Part shown: positions 34,667-42,395 of the stretch, in pieces
How positions within the stretch are numbered: the first letter of the stretch is position 1
How the letters are laid out: the number at the start of each line of letters is the position of its first letter
DNA from: Ravibacter sp964562455
GTDB lineage: Bacteria > Bacteroidota > Bacteroidia > Cytophagales > Spirosomataceae
Direction: 5' to 3'
Assembly (NCBI GenBank): GCA_964562455.1
Contig: CAZLTN010000007.1
Span: forward strand, 43,381 to 107,380
Length of the DNA: 64,000 bases
The notes under the pieces: generated by a model
What the model saw: the letters and a program-made list of their open reading frames with translations, nothing else
What the model was told of the DNA's origin: nothing
Databases searched by the model: none
Position numbers and translations under genes: made by a program

Positions 34667-35509
34667 TCAAAATACAAGATTATCAATAAGGCGAACATTG
34701 CCGAGGTGTACGGCAACGCATAAGGCGTTATTCCCTTCGGTCTGAAGCGTATCGGCCGGAGCCAGCGAGGTAGCGTCAGCAAGCTCCAGGTATTCTATCC
34801 TGAAAGCCGGCAGGTTCTCAAATTCCCTGACAGCGCCTTTCAGGGCTTCTCTGACCGGCGTACCTTCCAGTAAGGACGATTTGCATTCAGAGAGGATCCG
34901 GTATATTTCCGGAGCCAGCTTTCTTTCCTCCACGGTCAGGCGGACATTGCGTGAAGACATTGCGAGCCCGTCTGATTCGCGTACGGTAGGGCAGATCCGG
35001 AGCTCGATCGGATAGGAAAGGTTTCTGATAAGGCTTTTAATAATGGCGGTCTGCTGAAGGTCCTTCTGCCCGAAATAGGCACGGTCGGGCTGTACAATGT
35101 TGAAAAGCTTCGAAACCACCACTCCGACACCATTGAAATGACCGGGCCTGAAAGCCCCTTCCATAACGGTTTCGAGCGTTCCGAAATCGATCCGCAGATC
35201 CAGCGGAGACGGGTACATTTCCTTTACTGAAGGGACAAAAAGCACATCGCAGCCTGCAGATCTGAGCAGCTCGCTGTCTTTCTCCAGGGTACGCGGATAG
35301 CGCTCAAGATCTTCAGGATTATTGAATTGCGCAGGGTTTACGAAGATACTGCAGACAACGACGGTGTTTTCGGATTTAGCCTGTCTGACCAGTTCCAGGT
35401 GGCCGTCATGCAATGCACCCATTGTAGGTACAAATCCGAGCCTGCCGGTTTCGTTCTTTAGCCTTACGGTCAGGTTCCGCACCTCCAAAGCGGTATATAG
35501 CACTTCCAT
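34667..35509 (-). CDS. panC: Pantothenate synthetase
   Basis: This enzyme joins pantoate and beta-alanine with ATP to form pantothenate, a coenzyme A precursor. The 280 residues contain VPTMGALHDGHLELV (HxGH nucleotide motif), FVNPAQFNNPEDLERYPR, and the AMSSRN loop corresponding to KMSKS. I chose the start MEVLYTALEV (35509), which matches the family start. ATGs at 35554 and 35533 would add residues over a TAAATTTG box at 35521-35528. It is divergent from the glycogen-synthase-like gene, an arrangement often seen in this phylum. Confidence 0.95.
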   Translation of the reverse strand: MEVLYTALEVRNLTVRLKNETGRLGFVPTMGALHDGHLELVRQAKSENTVVVCSIFVNPAQFNNPEDLERYPRTLEKDSELLRSAGCDVLFVPSVKEMYPSPLDLRIDFGTLETVMEGAFRPGHFNGVGVVVSKLFNIVQPDRAYFGQKDLQQTAIIKSLIRNLSYPIELRICPTVRESDGLAMSSRNVRLTVEERKLAPEIYRILSECKSSLLEGTPVREALKGAVREFENLPAFRIEYLELADATSLAPADTLQTEGNNALCVAVHLGNVRLIDNLVF

Positions 35510-35520
35510 GAGCTGGTACA

Positions 35521-35528
35521 CAAATTTA
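35521..35528 (-). promoter_or_regulatory. Candidate -7 element TAAATTTG for panC
   Basis: This is an exact TAnnTTTG match on the minus strand only a few bases before the chosen ATG. No TTG is found at the usual spacing. If real, the panC transcript is nearly leaderless. Confidence 0.35.
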
Positions 35529-35581
35529 GGCATATGATACCCCAAGTTGGGCACAATAATACTACATCTTCCCTAATTCGG

Positions 35582-35612
35582 TTGATTAATGGCAAAAAAA
35601 TGTGTATTTTTG
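35582..35612 (+). promoter_or_regulatory. Promoter TTG-N20-TATTTTTG
   Basis: TTG at 35582-35584 and TATTTTTG at 35605-35612, spacing 20, are a full consensus match. The predicted leader to the ATG at 35648 is about 30 bases. Confidence 0.85.
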
Positions 35613-35647
35613 CAAATCTTTTCATATCACTATTAGCTTAGACGCAA

Positions 35648-36454
35648 ATGAGCAAATTACGGATTCTGTATGTAGCAAGCGAAATCAACCCTTTTCTTCA
35701 AGTTAGTGATGTTGCGGATTATGTAAGAAAGTTACCTCAGGCCATGCAGGAGTTTGGTGCTGAAATTCGCATTCTCGTACCGCGTTTCGGGCTCATTAAC
35801 GAAAGAAAAAATCGTTTGCACGAGGTAGTTCGTTTGTCTGGCATCAACATTTCTGTTGGAGACGAGGAAAAGCCGCTGGTTATCAAAGTTGCTTCGATCC
35901 CCAATGCTAAGCTCCAGGTCTATTTTATCGATAACGAAGATTATTTCCAGCGGAAATCGGTATTTTTCGATAAGGAAGATAATTTCTATGACGATAACGA
36001 CGAGCGTTCGATTTTCTTCTGCAAAGGCGTGCTTGAAACGGTCAAGAAATTGGGGTGGGCGCCGGATATCGTTCATTGTAACGACTGGATGACGGCCTTG
36101 ATCCCGTTGTATCTGAAAACAACCTATCGCAACGATCCGATGTTTAAAGATACAAAGAGCGTTTTCACCGTTTATGACAATGCGTTTGCCTACAAATTTG
36201 ACAACGACATTGTAAGCAAAGCTAAGGCTATAGATGTGAGCGACGAAGCATTGTCTCACCTGAGATCAGCCGATTTTGAGGGCTTTGTTAAAATCGGGTG
36301 TGCTTATTCCGATGCAGTAATTAAAGCCGGCGATAATATGAGCGACAGCCTGCACGAAATAGTAAATGAAATTCCGAAACCGGTATGCCTCAACGAGGGA
36401 GAAGAGAATATTTCCGAAGCGTACTACAATCTTTACAGTAATCTCGTCGGCTAA
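35648..36454 (+). CDS. Glycogen/starch synthase-like protein (GT5 N-terminal half only)
   Basis: The 268 residues match only the N-terminal Rossmann half of GT5 glycogen synthases (LRILYVASEINPF at the start, APDIVHCNDWMTALIP mid-protein). The C-terminal half that completes the GT-B fold is missing. The nucleotide-sugar motif KxGGL, expected after SEINPF, reads QVSDVADYV. A normal glycogen synthase activity is therefore unlikely. The short form next to panC recurs in Bacteroidota genomes, so it is a stable protein and not a decayed gene. The function is unknown; binding or regulation are options. Confidence 0.85.
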   Translation: MSKLRILYVASEINPFLQVSDVADYVRKLPQAMQEFGAEIRILVPRFGLINERKNRLHEVVRLSGINISVGDEEKPLVIKVASIPNAKLQVYFIDNEDYFQRKSVFFDKEDNFYDDNDERSIFFCKGVLETVKKLGWAPDIVHCNDWMTALIPLYLKTTYRNDPMFKDTKSVFTVYDNAFAYKFDNDIVSKAKAIDVSDEALSHLRSADFEGFVKIGCAYSDAVIKAGDNMSDSLHEIVNEIPKPVCLNEGEENISEAYYNLYSNLVG

Positions 36455-36470
36455 GGACGACAGGAGAGTG

Positions 36471-36555
36471 TTTACCACAGAGGCACGAAGGGCACAGAGG
36501 TTTCAAAGAGTTTTTTCCATGTAATCTTTGTGCTCTCCGTGCCTCGGTGGTGAAA
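36471..36555. repeat. Long imperfect inverted repeat (MITE/REP-like)
   Basis: A left arm of about 30 bases (from 36471, TTTACCACAGAGGCACGAAG and on) pairs with a right arm (36526-36555) with few mismatches and a 25-base spacer. This ACCACAGAGGCAC-type dyad is a familiar dispersed repeat in many bacterial genomes. No coding sequence is seen in the 217-base gap it occupies. Confidence 0.75.
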
Positions 36556-36671
36556 TAAAATACATAGTATACTTGTAGCCTTCTGAAAGAATTCAAATTC
36601 AGTTATTTAGTTCTTTTTTTGATAATTTTCCAATAATATCCTGTTTATATCCAGTCCGGATATTTGGTGTT

Positions 36672-37535
36672 ATGGAAGCATCAAAAAGATTCAGGACAAT
36701 TGTCGTATCCGACATTCATTTAGGTACTTCGGGTTCGAAAGTAAAAGAGGTTACACTCTTTTTAAAGGAGTATTCCTGTGAGAAACTGATCCTGAACGGC
36801 GATATAATAGACGGGTGGCAGCTCAGGAAATTCGGGGAATGGAAACGTAAACATACCCTCTTTTTCAAGGCTATCATGAAAATGATGGCGAAGCACAATA
36901 CCTCGGTCATTTACCTGCGTGGCAATCACGATGATTTCCTTGACCAGGTTCTTCCGCTCAAGCTGGGAAAAAATTTCAGTATCAGGAAAGATTATGTCCT
37001 GAAATCGGGTGGTAAGAAATATTATATAACGCACGGCGATGTCTTCGATTCGGTAATCTCCGAGATGAAATGGCTTGCTTACATCGGTGATATCGGGTAT
37101 ACCTTTCTCCTGTGGGTCAATAAGGTATATAACCGGTACCGGGTCTGGCGGGGACTTTCCTATTATTCACTTTCCCGGAAGATAAAGAGCCGGGTGAAGA
37201 GGGCGGTAAGCTATATTTCCGATTTCGAAAGCAAGCTAACCGAGTTGGCCCGGGCCCGGGAGTGTGACGGCGTGATATGCGGGCATATTCATTATCCTTC
37301 TATCCGCGATATAGACGGCATTACCTACATGAATTCCGGAGATTGGGTAGAGTCGATGAGCGCTTTGGTAGAAGATCATAACGGGAACTGGGGGCTGCTT
37401 TATTTCAGCCAGACCGAGTCGGCGGAGGCCCGCAAAGTACCCGAGCCATTCGATAATCTATTTGAAGGCAGGGAGGAAAGGGTTACTGCTTTTACAAGGA
37501 TTTACCGTTTATCAGCCAACCGTTTCTTTTCATGA
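36672..37535 (+). CDS. LpxH-like metallophosphoesterase (UDP-2,3-diacylglucosamine diphosphatase family)
   Basis: This calcineurin-like phosphoesterase has 287 residues. Its metal motifs are in order: VVSDIHLG (about 10-17), NGDIIDGW (about 42-49), RGNHDD (about 84-89), THGD and GHIHYP. Family members cleave UDP-diacylglucosamine in lipid A synthesis, but this longer branch is distinct from E. coli LpxH and may act on another pyrophosphate. The stop overlaps the next gene by four bases (ATGA), so it and the glycosyltransferase are translated together, which suggests a common lipid or glycolipid pathway. Confidence 0.83.
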   Translation: MEASKRFRTIVVSDIHLGTSGSKVKEVTLFLKEYSCEKLILNGDIIDGWQLRKFGEWKRKHTLFFKAIMKMMAKHNTSVIYLRGNHDDFLDQVLPLKLGKNFSIRKDYVLKSGGKKYYITHGDVFDSVISEMKWLAYIGDIGYTFLLWVNKVYNRYRVWRGLSYYSLSRKIKSRVKRAVSYISDFESKLTELARARECDGVICGHIHYPSIRDIDGITYMNSGDWVESMSALVEDHNGNWGLLYFSQTESAEARKVPEPFDNLFEGREERVTAFTRIYRLSANRFFS

Positions 37536-38662
37536 AATTCCTGTTTCTTATACAAGGTGAAGGGAACGGCCATCTGACCCAGGCGGTTGCTCTGTTCCAG
37601 ATGCTCAAAACGGAAGGACATGAAGTAGTAGCTGCGCTGATCGGTTCTTCGGGAGGGAACAGGAAGCCTGATTTTTTCTGTAAGTCGGTCACCTGCCCTG
37701 TTTATGCTTATAAGAGCGCCGGTCTTTCGTATTCCCGGAGCGGGAAGCTGGAGGTCGGGACGACGCTTGCCGGCTTTATCAGGGCTATTCCTGATATATC
37801 CGCATCGCTTCGGTACATTGATTCGGTGGTGAAATCTACGGGACCGGACCTGATTGTAAACTTCTTTGAAATCTGCGGCGGGCTCTACAATTTCTTTTTC
37901 AGGAACACAATCCCGGTCGCCTGTATTGCGCATCAGTATCTTTTTCTTCACCCTGATTTCAGGTTCCCGGAGAAAAGGAAGCTTCAACGTTGCGCACTGA
38001 CTTTTCTGAGCAGGGTGACTGCCTGGGGTGCGCGTGATATATATGCGCTGTCATTTGCCGATTCATATGCGTCTGATCCGAGGGTAAGGGTGGTTCCGCC
38101 CCTGCTCCGGCGCGAGGTTACGGAGGGCCTTGCTTCCCGGGGAGACCACATACTGGTTTATCTAACCCAACCTCTTCTCCGCAGGCAGATAGAGAAATGG
38201 CACCGGAGAAATCCTACGGTTAAGCTGCACTGCTTTTGCAACAATCCTTACCAGAAGACAGGCTTCGCCGTCGACGATACGCTGACTTTTCACCCGACCG
38301 ATACGCAGACTTTTATAGAGCTGCTGCGGACCTGCAGGGCGCTGGTTACAACGGCAGGATTCGAATCCGTATGCGAGGCCATGCTGCTGGGCAAGCCGGT
38401 GATGATGGTGCCTGTTCCGAATCATTTCGAACAGGAATGCAACGCCCTGGACGCGTCTTTAAACCATATCGGAACAGTCAGTAAAAAGTTTGATCTCGAC
38501 CGTCTCTTCGAATATCTTCCCCATCACAGGTCGGGAGCTGAGCCTGCCCGACAATGGCTGGAACAAGCGCCCCGGCTAATCCTTTCTCCCTTAATCTCTT
38601 CCGCTGCTGCCGGACAGGCTGAAAGCTGCCTGCCGGTAGTTAAAGCAGTGCCCCAGGGGTAA
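37532..38662 (+). CDS. Glycosyltransferase, GT28/MGT-like
   Basis: The 376 residues have a GT-B arrangement. The N-terminal motif GEGNGHLTQAVALFQML resembles the MurG/MGT acceptor-side start, and the C-terminal VTTAGFESVCEAMLLGKPVMMVPVPNHFEQECNA is the nucleotide-sugar site of GT28-type enzymes. There is no signal peptide. It probably acts at the cytoplasmic face of the membrane on a lipid acceptor. Four bases overlap with the LpxH-like gene. The exact sugar and acceptor are unknown. Confidence 0.83.
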   Translation: MKFLFLIQGEGNGHLTQAVALFQMLKTEGHEVVAALIGSSGGNRKPDFFCKSVTCPVYAYKSAGLSYSRSGKLEVGTTLAGFIRAIPDISASLRYIDSVVKSTGPDLIVNFFEICGGLYNFFFRNTIPVACIAHQYLFLHPDFRFPEKRKLQRCALTFLSRVTAWGARDIYALSFADSYASDPRVRVVPPLLRREVTEGLASRGDHILVYLTQPLLRRQIEKWHRRNPTVKLHCFCNNPYQKTGFAVDDTLTFHPTDTQTFIELLRTCRALVTTAGFESVCEAMLLGKPVMMVPVPNHFEQECNALDASLNHIGTVSKKFDLDRLFEYLPHHRSGAEPARQWLEQAPRLILSPLISSAAAGQAESCLPVVKAVPQG

Positions 38663-38830
38663 ACGTGTAAAATTCTTTCCCGCTTCCAACCTTTCCGTTT
38701 CCCGGGGTATCTTATATAGCAGAATCCCTGAATCGACTTAACACATACCAGTTCTTTGTCAACTAAGGGAAATGACTAAATTGTGTTATGCGATGAGGTT
38801 AGAACAGAAAGAAGCACCCCTTTCTAAAGG

Positions 38831-39397
38831 ATGACATTTGATGAAAAAGAGCTGATAAACGGCTGTCAGGCGCAAGACAGATCCGCCCAGAAACGTCTGT
38901 ATGAGGTTTTTGGCGGAAAAATGTATGCGATTTCCTTGCGGTATACCAAAAACAGGGATGATGCCCAGGATATACTGCAGGACGCCTTTATCAAAGTTTA
39001 TGAACATATACATTCCTTCAGGGGGGAGTCTCCCCTGGAGTTCTGGATTCGTTCGATTGTTGTCAATACAGCCCTTAAACATTTAAAGAAGCAAAAAAAC
39101 ATGGTAGATCTCGATGAGGTATACCGGACCGATAAAGATATGGAAACCGCAGAGCAGTCTCTGGCAGGCTTTCAATGGCAGCAGCTTATGGAGTTTATCC
39201 GGGAGCTGCCGGCAGGGTGCCAGACGGTATTTAACCTTTTTGCCATTGAAGGGTACAAGCACCAGGAGATTGCAGAGATGCTGAATATTTCAGAAGGGAC
39301 CTCCAAGTCCCAGTTTGCAAGAGCCCGAACCTTGTTACAACAGAAACTGAACAAAGAACACCGATTCGACAATGAATCAATCAAAAGACAATCATAA
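38831..39397 (+). CDS. ECF RNA polymerase sigma-70 factor
   Basis: The 188 residues show region 2 (YTKNRDDAQDILQDAFIKVY), the RGESPLEFWIRSIVVNTAL segment and a region 4 helix-turn-helix (YKHQEIAEMLNISEGTSKSQF). It differs from the two FecI-like factors at the window start: there is no FecR beside it, and region 4 ends in TSKSQFARAR, as in sigma factors paired with membrane anti-sigma proteins. It overlaps the next gene by 26 bases, so the pair is translationally coupled. Confidence 0.92.
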   Translation: MTFDEKELINGCQAQDRSAQKRLYEVFGGKMYAISLRYTKNRDDAQDILQDAFIKVYEHIHSFRGESPLEFWIRSIVVNTALKHLKKQKNMVDLDEVYRTDKDMETAEQSLAGFQWQQLMEFIRELPAGCQTVFNLFAIEGYKHQEIAEMLNISEGTSKSQFARARTLLQQKLNKEHRFDNESIKRQS

Positions 39398-40874
39398 TGA
39401 AGAATGGCGGAAAGTCTTCGATAAGGCTTCGGAGACACCACCGCCGGACATCTGGGAATCGATAGAGCGGCATCTCAACGAACAAAACAGGGTGCCTTTG
39501 GCTATGCCTTGGTGGAGGAAAACACAAAGCTGGCTGACCGCTGCTTCCGTATTGCTCGCTTTGGGAGTCGGAGCTGCTTTGTTCCTGGTGAACAGAGGCG
39601 GGGATGCCGGGACAAAATCGGGTGAGTCGGTTACTTCGGCAGCAAATATCCCGGCGGAGAAGGGAATAGCAGAGAAGGAAGTAACACAGGAGGAAGTAAG
39701 TGATTCTTCTGCAGGGGAAGCTATTGCCGCCTCGGAGCCAACGACACAGGAGACCCGGCCGGAAAGAGAGGTTCATACCGGAAACAGGTACGCAAAGCAG
39801 GAAAAAGCCGGTAACAGCGATTCTGAACAGGCTACCGGGCTTTTAGCCAAAAGTGATATAGGGCTGTCAAAAAGAAGTTCTCAAGTAGAGAAACCCATTG
39901 AAAGTAGCCCTGTTATCAGCCACGAAGCGGAAGAAGTTCTGATTGCGCTCGACTTTATCGAACCTTCTGCGCCCAGGGAAATCGATACTTACTGGCAGAC
40001 ACGCTATGTCTTTTTCAATCCCTACGCCGGGAAGATAGTTGAAGAACAACCGGCCAAACCGGTCCCTGGCCCCCTGTGGGCGGGGCTTAACATGATGCCT
40101 GGCGGTTTCAACCCGAATATGCAGTTTTCTCATACGTCTGTTTACCAGATGAATCATGAGGTTAATACCGGATATGCCGGCACTTCGAACCAATTTGCAG
40201 CTAATAACTACCGTGCTTCTACCGACAATCGCGATCAGCCTAAAATCTCGTTCCAGGCGGGCGCCCAGGTGGGATTCAAGCTGTCAAAAAGATGGTCGCT
40301 GGAGTCGGGCGTGGCCTTCCTCAGGGGAAATTCCACATCCCGGTCACCCGGATTTTTCATGGACAGGACTACAAATGAGAGCGCAGACCTCCTGCCCAAT
40401 GCGCTCGTATCGGGGAACTCCAGCTATTCGGACGAAACAGTACAGAAGCTAAAGCTTAATTCTTCGGTGACAGGCTCGTCTGCCGTTTATATTCCCATGG
40501 ATAAAAATATGAACAATACCTATAGCTACCTCCAGGTACCTGCGTACGTGGGATATACATTCAGGCCGGAAAAGAAGCTTAGTTATACCGTACTGGGAGG
40601 TGGAATTACAAACTTCTTCCTGAAAAACAATCTGGAAACTGCTTCAGGTTACACGCTGGAGACAAAGCGCGAAAACAATGTGTACAATGAGCTCAGCGTT
40701 TCGGCTGCAACCGGGGTAAGACTGAATTACCGGATGAACGGAGCGTGGAATACCAGCCTGACTGCCAACTACCAGTATTCGCTTATGAACAGCTTTAAAG
40801 AAAACAGGTTCCTTACTTCCCGTCCGCAGGTTTACGGGGTGTCATGGGGAGTAAGATATACGTTTCAAAAATAG
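39372..40874 (+). CDS. Putative dual-membrane-spanning anti-sigma factor with outer-membrane barrel
   Basis: The 500 residues are built as a short cytoplasmic head (1-50, with EEWRKVFDKASETPPPDIWESI), a single inner-membrane helix (about 53-73), a low-complexity Glu/Ser/Ala-rich periplasmic linker (about 74-190), a further linker, and a C-terminal beta-barrel (about 285-500) ending GVRYTFQK. There is no signal peptide. This layout matches the dual-membrane-spanning anti-sigma factors (Dma, with cognate Das sigma factors) reported for Bacteroides thetaiotaomicron, where they control vesiculation. Overlap with the upstream sigma gene supports the pairing. Function here is inferred from architecture. 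Confidence 0.75.
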   Translation: MNQSKDNHNEEWRKVFDKASETPPPDIWESIERHLNEQNRVPLAMPWWRKTQSWLTAASVLLALGVGAALFLVNRGGDAGTKSGESVTSAANIPAEKGIAEKEVTQEEVSDSSAGEAIAASEPTTQETRPEREVHTGNRYAKQEKAGNSDSEQATGLLAKSDIGLSKRSSQVEKPIESSPVISHEAEEVLIALDFIEPSAPREIDTYWQTRYVFFNPYAGKIVEEQPAKPVPGPLWAGLNMMPGGFNPNMQFSHTSVYQMNHEVNTGYAGTSNQFAANNYRASTDNRDQPKISFQAGAQVGFKLSKRWSLESGVAFLRGNSTSRSPGFFMDRTTNESADLLPNALVSGNSSYSDETVQKLKLNSSVTGSSAVYIPMDKNMNNTYSYLQVPAYVGYTFRPEKKLSYTVLGGGITNFFLKNNLETASGYTLETKRENNVYNELSVSAATGVRLNYRMNGAWNTSLTANYQYSLMNSFKENRFLTSRPQVYGVSWGVRYTFQK

Positions 40875-40880
40875 ACAGCT

Positions 40881-42107
40881 ATGAAAACCTTATCGTATCT
40901 TTCAATTACCGCCGCTCTGCTGATTTTTCTTTCCGCAGGATGTTCGCAGGACAAAACGATCCCCGGACCGGTTGAAGGGAAACCTGTCAACCTGTCGCCG
41001 AGAATAGCAGCGCAGACTTCCGATTTTGCTTTTGACCTGCTCAGAAGGCTTGATAATTCCGAAGCCGCAAGCGACAATATTTTCGTCTCGCCGCTGAGCC
41101 TCCATATCGCGTTAGGTATGCTTCTCAACGGTGCTGAAGCCGAAACCCGTGCGGGTATTCTGAAGGCGCTGAAAGCTGAGGAATCTTCGGTGGCAGAGCT
41201 TAACCAGGCTTACCGGACCTTGTTGAAGGAAATGCCTGAAGCCGACAGCAAGGTGAATTTAAGCATCGCTAATTCTATGTGGTATCGTCAGGGGTTCTCC
41301 GTTAAGCAGAGCTTTCCGCAGGTGTTGGCTGAAATTTTTGATGCACAGATTTACGGTGAGCCTTTCGATGATTCGACTGTTAAAAAAATCAACCAATGGG
41401 CCAGCGACCATACCCGGGAAAAAATCAGGAAGGTGATCGATCAGATCCAGGGCGATATGGTGATGTTCCTGATGAACGCGCTTTATTTTAAAGGTGACTG
41501 GAAATATACTTTTGATAAAAAGCAGACGCAGGACTGGAATTTCCAGCTGGCAAATGGTGCGGACAAAAAAGTGAAGATGATGTTTGCGGAGAGTGATTTT
41601 CGCTCTTACACAAATGACGATTTTACGGCTGTGGAGCTGCCTTATTCTTCCGGACAGTTCAACCTTACGCTTTTCGTACCCCAGGCCGGGAAAAATCTGA
41701 ATGCCGTTCTGCAGAATTTCGACCATGCAAAATGGAATGCAGTACAGGCAGGGCTTGCAGCGGGAACGGTTAAGGTCGGTCTTCCTAAGTTTACGCTGGA
41801 ATATGAAATTCAGTTAAAAAAGGTGCTTTCTGATATGGGGATGTCAAAGGCCTTCGGGTCGTCGGCCGAGCTTAACGGTATCAGTGATGACGGACGCCTC
41901 AGCGTGGGATTTGTCAAGCAGAATACTTTCCTGGGTATCGATGAGGAAGGTACGGAGGCAGCGGCCGTTACAACTATAGGAATAGTGCTTACTTCTGTCG
42001 GGCCGGGGAGCCCGAAGACCGTCGTCGCCGATCGTCCGTTCTTCTTTGTGATAAGCGAAAAAACTTCCGATACCGTCCTGTTTACGGGGAGAATTGTGAA
42101 CCCGTAA
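40881..42107 (+). CDS. Serpin-family lipoprotein (serine protease inhibitor)
   Basis: The 408 residues carry a lipobox (LSAGC, about residue 21) and a full serpin fold: NIFVSPLSLHIALGM, FLMNALYFKGDW, and the reactive-centre hinge GIDEEGTEAAAVTT, whose small residues are typical of inhibitory serpins. The reactive loop continues through IGIVLTSVGPGSPK; the P1 residue cannot be assigned with confidence. FFFVI and TGRIVNP close the fold. It starts 6 bases after the anti-sigma gene, so it is likely part of the envelope-response operon, guarding the periplasm or cell surface against proteases. Confidence 0.92.
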   Translation: MKTLSYLSITAALLIFLSAGCSQDKTIPGPVEGKPVNLSPRIAAQTSDFAFDLLRRLDNSEAASDNIFVSPLSLHIALGMLLNGAEAETRAGILKALKAEESSVAELNQAYRTLLKEMPEADSKVNLSIANSMWYRQGFSVKQSFPQVLAEIFDAQIYGEPFDDSTVKKINQWASDHTREKIRKVIDQIQGDMVMFLMNALYFKGDWKYTFDKKQTQDWNFQLANGADKKVKMMFAESDFRSYTNDDFTAVELPYSSGQFNLTLFVPQAGKNLNAVLQNFDHAKWNAVQAGLAAGTVKVGLPKFTLEYEIQLKKVLSDMGMSKAFGSSAELNGISDDGRLSVGFVKQNTFLGIDEEGTEAAAVTTIGIVLTSVGPGSPKTVVADRPFFFVISEKTSDTVLFTGRIVNP

Positions 42108-42326
42108 CGGTTGCTTCCTGCCGGGAAAAATGTTTTCGGATAAATTTTTTAACCTGTTTCCAACCTTTAACCTGCTTTCCGGGTCATGTCAATATAGGCG
42201 GATACAAATGCGGCCTGCAGGATGCTTTCCCGGGAGTCGACAGGATTCGGAAGCCGGTTTCCGGCAGGGCGATATATGATATTAAAGATTAAAGTATAGG
42301 TATAGCCTGTACTTGCGGGGTGCGGG

Positions 42327-42364
42327 ATCGTCCGGAGGCCAAGATGCTTCCGGTCGATTTTTTT
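42327..42364 (+). terminator. Intrinsic terminator just upstream of the LVIVD gene
   Basis: ATCGTCCGGAGGC and GCTTCCGGTCGAT pair over 13 positions (one mismatch, one G-U), loop 6, followed by seven T. It lies 31 bases before the next ATG within a 288-base gap. That leaves almost no room for a promoter after it, so it either ends the serpin operon or is a regulated attenuator. The rest of the gap shows no gene and no consensus promoter. Confidence 0.75.
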
Positions 42365-42395
42365 CAAAATAGTCTTAATTCAAATCGGTAAGCTT

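Noticed and set aside
38755..38783. Promoter TTTG-N18-TAAATTG before the third sigma gene
   Set aside because: The spacing is one short and the -7 box lacks one T of the consensus; the match is too weak to list as a feature.
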